A stretch of DNA of 64,000 nucleotides from Opisthorchis felineus (GCA_004794785.1 SJOL01004350.1:171451-235450); one strand, 5' to 3'; numbered from the stretch's first letter, positions 25,256 through 38,715 are shown. Program-made: numbers and translations. The notes: a model not told the origin generated them from the sequence alone.

Positions 25256-26500
25256 TTGGCTATCCTATGGACTGTAACTAGCCTGGATTCCTATCAACTT
25301 CCACTCATGAGAGACTTCAATGACCCTTCACTCCCACATCCATTATTCCATGAGCACGCTTTTAAGAGCCAAACCACTCAGATAATTGGATACACACCAG
25401 CTACCGAAGTTCCAACATTTACCTCTATTTATCTAATCCTTACGAAAGAGAAATTCATAGTGGAAGTGGTCACAGTCTCCGAATTAGAACACTTCACCAG
25501 ATCAACTTTCAGTGACCACTCCGACTTTCGTGCTAAAACAAAAAGCTACCTTTCAGTGCTGCAGGGTCTAACTCGGGCAAACGACTGGAACTCTATGTAA
25601 ACGTTGCAACTCGTAGGCACGTGAATATCTTTACACATCGTCTGGCACTCTCGATTGACACCATTTCAGAGATGGAAGTCCACTGTAACCAGATTGGCCT
25701 GATAAGCGGTATCCACTGCAGCATACAAGGTGGATGACGAAACGGGGACGACGACGGAGACGATACAGATGATATATCAGCAAAGAAAACCGCACTAAAA
25801 CCCGTCTGTTTGGATAGAAAAGAATCGCTCACAACTGTCAAGTTCTACTCGGTTCAAAGCGAATTCGAAACTCCTATACTCGGACTGAGGAAGGTCAGAC
25901 AGGGCATACTCAGCATACCCAAACATGAATAACGGTCAGACGGGGTCTTTGAAGAAAGTGGCAGACAACTTTCCTCCCTCATCAAAGCACATGGTGTATT
26001 CCGAAAACCCAAAGTTAGACGTTTATAGCCTTTACTCCAGTGGACATGGAACACAAACTCAGAAGCCCTTAACGAAATACTGCCGAAGGCATCGAGACAA
26101 TAAGCCCCACAGCCCTATATTTTCCGACCGAAAACGTGATCAAACAGCTCCTCCGATTCTTTCAAAACGTCCTTACCACATCCGATATCCATACGCAATC
26201 GATGCAAGAGGCGTTAAGCCAATCTACAAAGGAATAGGTGGTTTGAGTTATCCAACTACCGACTAGTCGCACTCTTAACATTGCTCTCCAAAATAAAGGA
26301 ATCCATCGCGATCGATTATGCACGAACACACCTTGAGTGGCAGAATACGCTCTCAAAGGAACAGCATTGGTTCATTTCTAAGATGTCCTACCGTGCGAAT
26401 ATCTTGCTCACCAGAGACAGCTTTATCAAGTCCATGTACAATACCGCGGTGGACGTAAAACTGTCGTTATCACCAAATGACAGCAACCAGAGTTGGTGAA
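25256..26500 (+). pseudogene. CR1/Jockey-like LINE remnant: endonuclease and start of RT
   Basis: The frame at 25256-25600 reads like the C-terminal half of an APE endonuclease. An MRDFNDPSL block sits where GDFN is usual, LILTKEKF stands in the LVLTNE-like position, and FSDHS carries the catalytic SDH triad part. After about 650 bases of broken sequence, the frame near 26240-26470 reads LSNYRLVALLTLLSKIKESI and then LSKEQHWF. These match the NYRPVSLTSxxSKxxE and LSxxQHGF blocks at the start of a CR1/Jockey-type reverse transcriptase. It stops before the palm motifs. Multiple stops show a dead, 3'-truncated or eroded copy. Similar proteins at 50.9-57.7 kb are more alike to each other than to this one. 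Confidence 0.6.
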
Positions 26501-29500
26501 ATGACATCAGACCTCTCCATCCATGTGACTTACCATGAAGTACCGCGCTACCTTCCTACCGTTCCTTTCCTTCACAAATAATTTAGCTTATCATCACCTT
26601 GCAGAATATTTTCTGATGATAGCAAGACTTGGAGGAGCACCTGGTTGACTTAGGGTCACCGAACATTTTAGAGAGATATCAGGGTGGCCTACCTACAGTT
26701 CTTGCGTAGTTACCAGCCTTTCAGTGATGAAAAATGCCATCTAAAATGTTAAACTCCTTGAAGTTTTTGCTTGGTCCCAGTGCTTACTAACCGCCGCCAC
26801 GTGGAAATGTCCACGAATCTTCATTCAACAGGACCTAGGAAGCTCCGATTAATGTCTTCAGAATACCAACCGTGCGCAAAGGTGCCTGGAACCACTCTGT
26901 CGCGTCTTAGCTCATGCCTTAGAGCTCTCCTATGTCTCTCTGATCGTAACGCCAATAGGCCTCGCATAGACCGCGTTGTTAAATCCAGGAGCGTTAGACT
27001 AACCAAAAGACAGTGAACGACTGCTAAACTTGTTCGCTGGCCAGACAACCTAATCTTCGACTTACTGCGATACAGGAGATTACGGAGACCTTATACTCGC
27101 ATTCCAGACCCGTACGAACCTTCATCACTCCTGTCGCTCCGTGCTAATATAAGCGCCCACTGAAGATGGACAACTAACACAATCGTTTCAACTGCCGTCG
27201 GAACCTTCTCCCTCTACCCCTTGGTCGACTCTTAACTCACTCAATTCAAACGTCACTTTCGCTCCTCGTAGGTATTTGTTTGATCTTTTGAATGAACTTG
27301 CAACGCCCGTTATTTGTGGCATCCTTCCATCTTTTTTTTCAAGTATCTGACGCCAAACCTACCTCATACAACATTTATTAAGTAGGTTGTTTGGCGGCTT
27401 AGTACTCTGCCAATGGAGTACATCTTTCACCTCAAGCATGCAAGCCATACTCGTGGATAGCTCCAGTAGCTGCTGAGTGCTAAACAGCAGAACTGGGTTG
27501 GTGGATCCTGATTGTTGTTTATGTCCTAAACGCTCCAAAATTATTCTCCTGAATCAGCTAGTTCCAAACCCAGCGACTTCATTTGTATTCAGAGCTGTCA
27601 TACTAGTTTGGTTTTCTCATCTACATAACACCGATTATTGCACCAGATGAACCGTTAACTTGCCTGGCTGAATAAGTTCGCACCATGTGATTGCGTCAAA
27701 CTGCGCACCCCTTCAAGATGTTATGACCGGATCTGCGACCATGGCATTGGCTTGTGATGAATTCACGTTGCTGTCACATGGTCCGTTGGTTGGAACTACA
27801 AATTGCTTTGGACTGTTAGAGTGCACACAACTCCAAGACGCCTGACATTTCCGCAATCTCAAGGAAATTCTACAGGCTTCACTAACTTACAGAGGGTAAG
27901 ACGAGAACCAGTTTAACCCGAATATTCCTTGCTATCTATCTATCTAGCAATAGTAAATGTACTTTTGTGCCGAGTGGCTTTTGTGCAGTTACGCTAGATT
28001 ACTGGGATTTGGTGGTACGTGCTCCGCTCATGGCATACATTCCACTTACCTGGATCGTCCAACAGCTGTAAAGTCCAGTGGTTTGCATAACAAAAGGTAG
28101 AAAGAAGGTTTATAAGTTTGTAGTCCTGAAACAATACTGTTCAGATAATCAGAACGGGGCTAATATCAAAACTGAAGGTTATCATTGGTAACAGACCTAG
28201 GGCAATCAAAACAGTCGTTAATGATCTAACCCACTTGATTAAATGTACGTTGGGCACAATTTGGGAATGTTGAACGGTGGGTGGACCACATTATTTGATG
28301 TATTTCTCAACACACGTGCTGTCACGAAGAGAAGTCCTAAGAATCGAGAAAACATACGTCAGGCCAGAATTTTTCACAGCATCCACCAATAGGTGACCTT
28401 TTGAGACTTTCACTCCGATAATTATATCATGCATTGCTCATCGTGAACTTACATGCATTGGTCTCTTGCTGGAGAGATCATCAGGATGGACCTGTTTTAG
28501 TAACTGTCATCAAATGGTCCCTCTGAAGATGGAGGACTGTATTCGGATGAACGAGGTGGTATGAAGACTTAGTAGGACCTTCCAGGAATGCGGATCGGTA
28601 CACGTTGCTTATCATCTCTCAAAGCTGATGGGAAATTACAGTCCTGTTCGTGGACCTCCACGATCCTGCATACATAATCTCAAAAGTGAACTCGATACAA
28701 CAACCAGTTTCAAGAACCCTTATTCATATATCCACTAGTCTCAGTGCAAACGTTCCGACTCATTTTACTGAAAGTCACCAATTGTTTGCAGACTCACCAA
28801 CTTCCCAATTCCGAAAGTCTTTTCTTCAAAGTTGTTTATGGTTCACGTTTGTAAACAGTATTCTTCGATAACGGAACTACACCACAACAGGTCGAACAGC
28901 TCAACTACCAAACAACCTGATAAGCCTTTCCGGTTGACAAAACACGTACCATACACTGCACAACTTGTAGGTATTATCGGATGTTACATCCGCATTCTGT
29001 GAACACGGCTGATGCGTAAGCCGCATCAGGGCCTTTGAAAATGTTCCAATCCACAAAGGTTACAAACTGCTGGGTGCATAAACGAAACAGTCAGTTGATT
29101 TATATTCAAACTCTGCTGAATTTGAGAGTAGGAAGGTCGAATGCTTTACGAGTGGTAAAAACAAACGTTTCGGCTTTAAAATTTTTGGAATGTCACACTT
29201 GTTTTGAAACATCTAGATGAGGGAACCAACGTATGTTACAAAAAGCTGCCGGTCTTCTCAGAACAAGATAGAAGTCTTGAAGATATTTCAGACGTGTTAG
29301 AACAGCAGTAAGAAATCTCATTGTCACTATAGGAAGGTCTTGGAGCTGACAATCAATGATCTGTCAACACAAGAAAGATTTTTCATTGAATGCTTATCCA
29401 TGAGCATTTTGTTAATCGTGTACGTCCTGGCTCGTCAAAGATATGTTCAGTGTTAGTAAGCTTTTCGCATGTTTGATCTCATTTGCGTTACAAAAATATT

Positions 29501-29700
29501 GGGGTTCAGTTCGCTGGCAGCCATTTACGACAAGTTGTAAGCAGGTAATGCGATGATTTGGCAAAATCGATTCGCTGTGCCTTGTGATGGTGAAGGTCAT
29601 TCTTCGGTGCGTCCACACTTGATACCAAACACTGTTTACACAGCAAATGGTGAAATCGAACTGATATATCAATCCTGTACTTTGTCATTTGAATATTGTG
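26501..29700. other. No recognisable gene
   Basis: Probably includes eroded LINE sequence up to about 27.1 kb, but no further RT motif could be read. The rest has short frames only. A perfect 8-bp hairpin, CTGATGCG - TAAGC - CGCATCAG, sits at 29009-29029. Confidence 0.4.
29009..29029. other. Short perfect inverted repeat
   Basis: Arms CTGATGCG (29009-29016) and CGCATCAG (29022-29029) flank a five-base loop. No T run follows, so it is not a pol III terminator. It lacks the GAAA arm of a hammerhead. Function unknown; such hairpins also occur by chance in a window this long. Confidence 0.5.
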
Positions 29701-30110
29701 TGATTAGTTGTAGGTGGGCGCAGAATTCACATTCACATCACTCTCGTTTGAACAGTCCTTCTGATATCCTGGTGCAATCAGTATGGCGAATCCACACCAA
29801 ATAGGGAAAGCACTGGACTCAAATTTCGCTCTTACTAGAGCTCAGAAGCAATGTGTATCGTCGGCATTGGCGGGATTTGAATTCCGAACGTGTTAACTCT
29901 ATTGCATCAGTGCACCCTGAAGGGATCTGCATCATCATATGTGAACGGACGTACATGTTCACACTTAAGTTATTTGATTGGCTTGTCCATCGCCTCGGAT
30001 GACGATCCATTAAATGTCGTGTGTGTCAATCGACTGACCCGCCTGTCTGGATTTCCCACTCGGACAGCGCCAAGGACGCTTGAAACCTGCTGGACAATGT
30101 ATGATTGACT
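29700..30110 (-). repeat. tRNA-related SINE-like repeat, copy 1
   Basis: This shares several blocks in order with 40480-40850. One is GARTCCACACCAAA and AGSRAAGC; others are a TTTGAATTCCG block and ACGCTTGAAACC then GACAAT. On the minus strand the TTTGAATTCC block becomes GGAATTCAAATCCCG, close to a pol III B box, with CACTGATGCAATAGAG about 20 bases upstream. I infer an old tRNA-derived SINE of roughly 380 bases. Boundaries are approximate. Confidence 0.5.
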
Positions 30111-30484
30111 ATAGGCGCCCGCGGGATTCGTAGGGTGCTCCTTGAAACACTGGTCAAATGCACAATCCTGAACCACCCGGAGAATCTGAACAGTTTCATC
30201 TGTAGCATCACTGGGTATGCGCGCAGACTTTGGTCCTGTACCGTTAATACTAACAACTTTCCAAACCCTCCTGAACCCACAACATATTATATTTCCGAAG
30301 AGATCAAAATGGTAACATAACGTGCATTCGGTTGGTTAGGCGTGCAAGATGGTCACCCTCTGAATTCACCAACTTTTCTCGACTTTCTGAATTGGCTGAA
30401 ACGTGTTTTTATGAGAGTGCCTAGTTTTGTGCTTTTCACACCTTGAAATGAGAAGCTCAGTATGGACGAAAAGATGGGTTTGTA
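30111..30484. other. No recognisable gene
   Basis: Short overlapping frames on both strands that partly extend from the repeat. Nothing further seen. Confidence 0.4.
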
Positions 30485-30550
30485 GATGGGCTAGAACTTC
30501 CAATTTTCTGATTAGCAGACAGGTGCTCTACTAGCTGAGGTACCGAGAAC
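30485..30550 (-). repeat. tRNA-like sequence (SINE head or tRNA relic)
   Basis: The minus strand reads CCTCAGCTAGTAGAGCACCTG, resembling the D-arm/A box of a lysine or isoleucine tRNA. About 20 bases later AGTTCTAGCCC stands in the T-arm/B-box position (usual GGTTCGAGCCC). The anticodon arm region CTGTCTGCTAATCAG cannot be folded convincingly. I call a tRNA-derived relic, not a working tRNA. Confidence 0.45.
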
Positions 30551-32670
30551 GGTCGCTCTCCGTCACAGCTAAGAACCTGAACCTCACAGCTGGTCCCCCT
30601 AACCCCTGCCTAAAGCATTAACAGTTGTTATTAGTTCATATTCTGTTGACAATCGGTATGCGGTTTAATCCGACGCACTTTTCCCGGAAACATGCAGCTA
30701 CCATGCTCACAAGTTCAATCAGTTAAAGGGAATAGGATAAATGTGGTTAGTAGCTCTGAATATGCATTCAGATTGCTCAAACTGGAGTTCTGCTCGTCTC
30801 TTAGATACATTCATGTCTTTTCTTACCAGGAGCATTCACAACGATAATAAGTGTTCGCTATTTCAGCTGGCATATTTAAGTTTACGTCTAAATGTGTGCA
30901 TGATATTTCAGACATCTCAACGTCTGACTACAGCACAGCTGGATTTTCGACAGTTCATCAGTAAAACGTTCATCTGACGACCAACATTACTGAAACAGGA
31001 ATAGCTCACTTGGCTCTACTTTCTTCCATTGCTATACTGGGACATTCCCCTAAAAATCGAAAGGGGATAGTCTCGAGGAGTAAACGATTTGGTAATTTCA
31101 GGGTGGGCCGATGAAACTGAACCCGCCGAAAAACCAACTGAATAGAGTCCCACATTCATATCCAGTCCGTCAGCCGTTGCTTCATCTCTGACCTCCGCGC
31201 TGCTCATCCAGATATGATAGTATATTTGGAAAATTCCAACAAACTCAAAACCGATGTTATGTAAATTTCCTCACACACTGCCCGAATATGTCGGTTAGTG
31301 AAAGGGACAATGAGTTAAAGACAAGGTTCTTCAGTCGATAATAGGAGACTTGGGAGTTTTAGTGGAGATTTGTTTTTATAAATGAGGTCAATCAATGAAG
31401 ACAAACCTAGGGACGCTATAAAGCCTTTCTAGCCTTACTGGGAATCATCATCAGCGTGCCAGTCACGAATCTGCCTGGAGATTCGGACTTACAGCCTCTC
31501 GGCTGGTAAATTAGGACTAAAATGTTCGGCCACGAGCGCCTGAACAGCGGCGTAAAAAACTCGCACTTAGACTATAGTGCCACTGACATCGTTCCGGATA
31601 TTCGTGAGATACGCACTGCTAATGAGTCTCAGCAAAAATGTAACAGCTGTACAGTGCTCCTCGGCTTTTCGGCATAAACTTACTGAATTTACAGGACGAA
31701 ATCTCTATTGAGTGGTTTTCCTATATGAGGTGGAGAATGTATGCCAGAACTTCAATTGTAGTGTACGGGAGTAAAATAGAGTTAGCTGAAATATTTGGTG
31801 GGACAAAAAGTAGTCAGTCAATATATAGAAATAAATGCTGAAAAATCTCTAGGAAATCAGAATCCACCGAGTATTCGGCTGATCACCAACTATTCGGGCG
31901 GATTCGACGAGGTAAATAAAGTAACGTTAAACTCTGTTGAGGCTGGGTGAACACGTCCGCTATAGCTGTACAAGAACTTTGACTGGCAGATCAAAACTTA
32001 GCTCGTAAGCCTTGAAGATCTTATATGATCTTGTAGATGTCGCTTCACAATCATACTGACAGTAAATACCACAATAAAATGCCTTTACAAATTTTCTGTG
32101 TTTAAGGAATGCTGTCCACGAAGAATAGCAGACACATCAGAAGATTTGAGTGCGCTCATCAAGAAGGAGCATTGTCAAGTAAGCACCACAAGCACCACAC
32201 TCATGTCTCCCTTGTTCTGGAAACGTCGCCAAAACCTGCGAGTGTGTGCTGTACGGATGTACAAACAGCAGGCGGTGCTTGAATTAGACCACTTCAGTTT
32301 GTGCTGTCAGGACTATAATGATACCGTAGGTGCCAGCATAAATGCTAATAGTACGATGACGTTTGTAAACAAGGCTCATTGTAATTTTCAGTGCTGACAA
32401 ACAAACACGCTAACACACTCTCAAATCTGCGTACCGAATAGGAAGATGCCACCACGTAGGTTTGCTCCAGTGGTTGATCTAGTATGGCGACGACTTCGAG
32501 GGCTGATCTACTATCAGGGCCGAAACGAGACACCTTTGGGTTTCTGGTGCGGCCGATCAGACTTTAGTTGGCCTTACCACGTCCAGCGTCCACCCTCAGC
32601 TACCTTTTGGTCGAATGGCTTCAAACCAAGCTTGTTGGTCAAAAGTTGTTGAGGCAGAGAGAGAGTGCAT
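30551..32670. other. No recognisable gene
   Basis: Short frames only, none with a known motif (longest 99 codons, plus 32098-32397). The minus frame 31016-31207 has an evenly mixed composition but no recognisable domain. Confidence 0.4.
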
Positions 32671-32675
32671 GGTTA

Positions 32676-33084
32676 GCGAAATACACTCATTTGCTTTGAA
32701 ACATCATAAACGAGAAATTTAGCTGGGTTCCAGGTGAGTCCCTCGCAAAACCAAATTTGTTTGCAAATGAGTGTATTTCTCTAATTCCGTGCAATTTGGT
32801 TTCAAGTAGAACATAAGGTTGATGGAAACTCGGAGACTGCGCCTACCTGATGAGCCCCAAGAAGGGCGAAACCGGTCATGGGCTGTCGAAGAATTTTCAG
32901 CAACCTTATGAGTAGTGCATTACGAATATACATGTACCACGATATCTCGAATATCGTAGCAACTGAAACATGAGGCGGCCTGGTGCAGCACATTCAGTTT
33001 CCTGGAAACATCACAAACGAGAGATTCAGCTGGGTTCCAGGTGAATCTCTCGCAAAACCAAATTTGTTTGCAAATGAGTGCCTC
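32676..33084 (+). repeat. Tandem hammerhead repeat, 307-bp period (locus C)
   Basis: The block AAACATCATAAACGAG, AGCTGGGTTCCAGGTGA, CTCGCAAAACC and TTTGTTTGCAAATGAGTG at 32699-32773 recurs at 33006-33080, exactly 307 bases downstream. One full unit plus about a quarter of the next is present. The unit carries a hammerhead with intact core at about 32832-32890. Just before it, 32677-32696 is an inverted scrap of the unit (reverse complement of GCAAATGAGTGTATTTC). Short tandem units with a hammerhead are the signature of ribozyme retroelements such as the schistosome Sm-alpha repeats and the small circular-RNA retrozymes. Confidence 0.8.
32832..32890 (+). ncRNA. Hammerhead ribozyme, intact core
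   Basis: In order: stem I 5' strand GACTGCGCCTAC; CTGATGA at 32847-32853; stem II GCCC-CAAGAA-GGGC; GAAA at 32868-32871; ACCGGTC at 32871-32877, with predicted cleavage after C32877; stem I 3' strand ATGGGCTGTC. All invariant core bases are present. Stem I pairs as GCCUA with UGGGC, then GAC with GUC across an internal loop, with one C-A mismatch at the cleavage end. Stem III is the palindrome ACCGGT with no loop, so it could close well only between two copies of the RNA. This is a type I layout (both ends in stem I). Confidence 0.8.
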
Positions 33085-36000
33085 CTAAGTTGCTAACGCG
33101 GCTACGACCTGAACGTTAGATTGACAATCAGTTGCCGACGGTATGGTTTTATCAGTGTCCCGGTTTACTGACGTTTGTACAACAGCAACCCAAGGGGACT
33201 CTGCGCATTCCTCTGAATTTCCAACAGGCTAATTTTTACTTTAAATCAGTCAGCAGTTCACGATATCCGATCAATCAATCTTTGGTAAGATACTACTTTA
33301 AGGAACACTAGCAACACCAAAATGAGAAGGATAGCTTTGAAAGCGGTTCGCATAACATCCCTGTAAACTGATATCCCGAGTCTTCTGGATAGTCAGTTTG
33401 CGACGCAGCCTGATTACACGGTCCAAATTCCACGTTGTGATCAGAGGGAGTCTGAATAGCGATTGTGGGAGAAGACTTTGCACTAATCCAAACGCTCTCA
33501 CCAACTGTTGTATGTGTCACATGAGTAACGATCAAGCGCACCAATTTCAAATCCTAAAGGAAAGACGCGAAGTGTGCGGGGTAGACGCAAAATCTAGTTC
33601 AGGTCTTTTTGTGGCACCAGCTGCTTGTACGATGTGAAAGTTTTTTTCAGGTTAAAATTTGGACTATCTGCTTGGGGTTATATTTGAAGTCCATCAATCC
33701 AGTCCATCATCACCAGTATTCACGATAAGTCATGATGCGAATCAAACTGTTTCTGCAGAACATCCTCGTTTGAAAAAAGTTCATTTCGGATCATCTGTTC
33801 AATAGTGGGCTATCCCTAGGTTTTTGAACTAGTTGACAATTAGGCACTTCACGTCGTTGGCGCAAATAGATAGCCACAGCACCCACGAGGTTTGTATGAA
33901 CTGTGTATGGTACATCGCGGGTACATTGCGGATGCAACAACTTCAACTACTGATGAAATTCGTGCATTCAGAAACAAATCTGGGACATAGAAAACTGGAC
34001 TTACTATGATAAACATCCAGTAGAAGCCAAAACAACTGCTATTCGCTCACCTGACCACCTCCGCTGAATGTCACCAAACGGACAGCAAAATTTACGTCTG
34101 ATCTTTCCATCCAATGGCGATCATTTGCTCTTATTCGTTTGAAACTACATGCTCCGACACCGAGATCAGCAACCACACATTAAGTTTGATAGCATACAAA
34201 AAGAGTTAGTTCGACCCTCGTACGGCGCAGTAATAAGGCTTGTTCACAATGAATATTTTTCAGGAGGAAGTATAACCTGGAGTGATTAGTCTTGCTCCAA
34301 TTCAGCCTAATGACCAGTAATACGTGCTACCCTGTTATTTATCCGCTGAGGCTTAAGCTCGTGATTATTATGCGACACATTAAGCATAGAACTTACACTT
34401 ACGGGCTGAATTTATCCAACCGTCTACAACGAATAAATAGTGTTCGTTCCACTGGAAAATTATGAGGAATTGTGAGGTGAACAAAGGAGACGAACCAGCT
34501 AGAGTTACCTCAACTCAGTGGATAATCACCAAGACAAACATCATACCAGAGTGCAATTGAGAGGCGTTGTAAGCAGGGGAAGCCAATACGCACCGATCCG
34601 TTGAGGAGATCATAGAGTTCGGTTGTTTCTTACGCTTCTGCGACCAGACCGGAATACGCAGTATTGTTTTTGGCTCAAATAAGTGATCCTGGTTTAAGTG
34701 AGGTAGTTGTGACCCCATAAGTTTCGTTACAGTAAATTCTTGTAAACGGGTCACGTTTTTCCGTGAATTCATTCCAATACAAACATGCCGTAGATGAGTA
34801 GCAACGATGCTGTGTTTGTGTAGCAATGGCACAAATAAATTGACCATCATGGACTTAGAACCACGCAAAACGAACCAAAGGGGACCTGTTTCTCCTCGTC
34901 ATTCCATTTCGAAAAAAGAACAGCTTTAGAAATACCATTTCTTTCCTCCCAAAGGGCTGTATCTACAGTAAGCGGTGACTGTATCTGTGAGGGTCGTGCG
35001 TCCAAAAGCCATCTTCTACCCCTTGGACACAAGGGCATTCATTGTGAAAGAATTTACCTATTAAACGGGAAAAGCTCAAGCGTCATGATACGGTATTTCG
35101 ACCAGCAGGCAACTCACGTATTTTTAAGTCTAGTCGGTTTTGTGACACGTAATGCAAACCATTATTCACACCTTCACCCATTCCGCTTGTAAGGCATGAA
35201 CACGTATGCCAGTCGTTTGAATTCTTTAATCTTCTGCGCAAGCTTAGGAGATCGATAAGGTCTGGGATATCTTTCCAGATTATTTCGATCAATACGGACA
35301 ATACACATACAAATCCTTCATTGCACCCTTCCAGGCAACAGACTGAAGTGTCACCGCTTATCTCAAGTCACGGGCGACTTTCCACGAATTCGATTCATCA
35401 GTGAACTGACAGCTTGCTTGGAAAGGTTGCTGCACTCGGTTATTTTCTTTAGGTAAAAAATCCCTTTCTGGAGCTACTGCTTCATCTAGCCGATATCGAT
35501 GTTACCGTTCCGGCCTACTTTTGTTGAGATTTGGCATTCAGTACCATGTGATTAGGTACGGCTGATTAGTGTTGTCTATGAGCACTCTGGAAGGAATTCT
35601 TGTTAACCTAAACATATGCATTGCAAGATTCAATACTTGCCAGTAAAGCTGAACGCGCGCGTCTAGGTTGTGGGTACTTATTGTCAGGTGAAGCAGTTCA
35701 ATAACCTATTCCGATGTTCTTCTGTTTTGCTCCATGCACACAGGTGCGCAATCAATGCACAAAACCAACGTGCTGCTGCCAAATTACAATCAATGAAACA
35801 GACAGTGAGCATAAAACTGGAGGGAACGCCTGTTGGCTGACTGGAATGACGCACACACTGACGATTCGTGACATCTAGTGGAATACACTCCACAATAGTA
35901 GCGTATCGACAAATGCGTAGCTCGCTAAAAGCCAGTTATCCGCTAAGTTAGGGTGTTCATTTCCGAGAAATTGCACGACAATGGTGATAAGTTGATTGGA

Positions 36001-38715
36001 TGTTCGATGGAGCATGGTTTCTGGTGTGAAGTAACTCAAGAATTACAGGGACGGAAATAAAATGACAGCTTCTCCATCCCTAGGGTGCTCACTCACACTT
36101 TATAGACTAAAATCGAACAACAATAACAAAAAAGATCGAGACCATTGAAATTACTACCACAATGCTACCCCGTCATGAAAACACCTTCAGGAAAGTGTCT
36201 TCTCGACCGGACATTTCGCGTAAAAAGGATGAATTGCAAGAACCGCGCCACATGCGTTTTGCGCCCCATTTCTAGGCCTTTATTTGCGTTCACCTGTTAT
36301 AATCTGCTATTGTGCATGGCACCATATTCTGCTGATATTCGATGAAGCTGCGTAGCCATCGAAAAGCGGTAAGTGGATACAGCGGTCTTTATTTCCTGTC
36401 ACCTAGGTCAGTATGAAAAGTGTTCTTGAGTCCACTGGATAAGCTCGAATAAGAACCACACAATGAGATAATTTTCCATGATAAATTCTCATAGAACTCG
36501 AATACAACAGCCACTACTCAATCCCCAATGAATAATGTATTTGTGTACGCTGTTTCATTCTACGCTTCAACTCTATTACTGTCGATCGGTATTGGATCTG
36601 TGACAAGTTCCGTTGGCTGGTACTGTGTGCGCATCCGAAAATAACTTAGAAACCAATTCGAAATATTGGTAGCTCAGGTACATTAATTGCTTGTAGATCA
36701 GGTGGCTGTTGATCTACAACAGAATTAGAGACCAATCCAAGTCAAGTCCAGTCAGGAAGAGCCCGCCGATGCAGCGGAATAGTGTGTTAGCAGTGCTTAC
36801 GACAATAATAATCTAACATGGAAGTCAATCAGTAAACCATGATAGGAGCGTACTTGTCGCGATGGTGTTTCTTGGATGGCGATTCAATAAACAACCAGAA
36901 GGCGCTGATAGTTTGGTTCTGGATGCCGCCTGTCTTCTTGGAATGCAATGGAAAAGATTCCGTGCCACAAAAATTTCATGGAATACGTTTCAATATTTTG
37001 CCAGTTAGGATCTAACTTCCCCTTTGTTGCAACGAAGTTCACCCTGTCTACCGCTTTTAGGAAGGATCCAATCCAGTCACGAACCAACACATTTGGCATT
37101 GCACTGCCTCCAGATAGATTGAGAGTATATGACCCTCATCGTTAAGGTAAACGTTTATGTTTACATTTACCCAAGACCAGAACGGTTTCTGTGGTGTGTG
37201 TTTGATGGATGCGCCTGCATCGACCTCCACCCGCACGGGCTACTTCTCAATCTACACAGATACGAAATGGGGAGGTAGTTCAGAATAAAAACTTTCGAAC
37301 GCTTTATGCATAACATTGGTTTGTTCGCCAGCTGCATCTTGCATGACGGTAATGGGTTCCTATGGGGGCTTGGCTCCCGGCTGTTGACTCGAAGCAGCTC
37401 TGCAAACAAGGGAAAGACCTGATGGCATACAGATAACCTCCGGATAAATGTTGGCTTCTGCGTCGGTAACAGGTAAACTCGCTAACCTTATGGAACACTT
37501 CATTTGATTTTGTTCGGTTTACAGGCTGAACCAAGTAGGAGCTCTTTAGCGGAACAAATTCCATTGGTTAACGATAGCCTCACGCTGGCGAACGACGGCG
37601 CATGTTTTCTCCCATATCAATGCTGATTCCTGTTCCGACAACAAGGACAACACCGCCTTATACATCAGCAACCAGGCATTGCAATGTCATTTCCCATTCG
37701 ACTTTACTGGCCGATACATACTTATGTTTGCAGTCTGGTTGGATTGGATTCTTGCAGTGAAACCAGTACCTGGTAGTGTAAATATGTTATATTGAATCTC
37801 ATTGAAAGAGCTGAGGGCCGGATTAAAAGCGAGCTCTCTGTCAATACGGAGTGCATCGGAATGGATAAGTCTGTCATCTCCCAGCAACTGTCGTAGTAGT
37901 TTGAGCCTATATGTATAGGAAAATGTTTTCCGCTTAGAGTGCAGCGTTGAGTTCTTTCTCGTAGATCCAAAAAGACCCGGATGGTTTTTTCAGTGGTGGA
38001 ACACCGCAACTTTGTCGCCAAATGTAACCACGACAACTGATATGTCACACCAGTCACATCGTGAGAATATACTGAAGTACAGACCCATAGCCTACGCAGC
38101 AAGACGGACAGAGAGGAAAGAGCGCGGACCAGCCTGGGTCACTCGAAGTTTCATGCGTGCGGGAAACATGGTTAGAGATTGATCAGAACGGTAAGTCAAT
38201 AACCAAGGAGAGAAACTGATGACAAGCGCGAACAAAGCGATACAAGATGGTAAAACCAGTGGTCGCAGAACGACTTTTTCGGCATTAATCAACTATCAGA
38301 ACGAATTAATTAACCTTCTTTATCCAAATTGTTGGTCCTTACAAGAGAAAAGGCATCGGTACTGGGTTGTTGATATCAGAGACGGTTGTCGGTTCACACT
38401 CTTGTGGTCGACCTTGTATAGACTAGACAATCAAAGTTACAAAAACAAAAAATAAAGAAACGCCAATACTGAGCTGCTGAGAGTAAACGGTTCTCCAGAC
38501 GGACACCACATTATTCATTCAATAAGGGTGCTGTTTATAAGGGGCTGAGTGGACTTCATACATTCAAAACGGTTGACTAAAAACATGTTCTGAAGAGTCT
38601 TTACTAAGCTACTGATACCTTATTTACAGTGTGTATAGCCTGGATCCTCAAGTCCTTTTTCTCTAGCACTCTCTTCTCGCTACCCGTATCAGTTCACCTT
38701 GATGTGAAACTTTTG
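33085..38715. other. No recognisable gene
   Basis: Frames up to 126 codons (minus 37722-38102; also 117 codons, minus 34515-34868) carry no motif I recognise. The segment 37.3-38.1 kb has fairly open minus frames and could be a decayed element, but I cannot assign it. No repeat was placed here. Confidence 0.35.

Noticed and set aside
29009..29029. CTGATGCG hairpin as another hammerhead
   Set aside because: The core needs CTGATGA and a GAAA arm; here there is only a simple hairpin with neither.
30485..30550. Calling a functional tRNA gene
   Set aside because: A- and B-box-like elements are present, but the anticodon arm and acceptor stem cannot be paired convincingly by eye.
37745..37775. 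GTGAAACCAGTACCTGG as a ribozyme arm
   Set aside because: No CTGATGA lies upstream at the right distance on this strand and stem I cannot be drawn.
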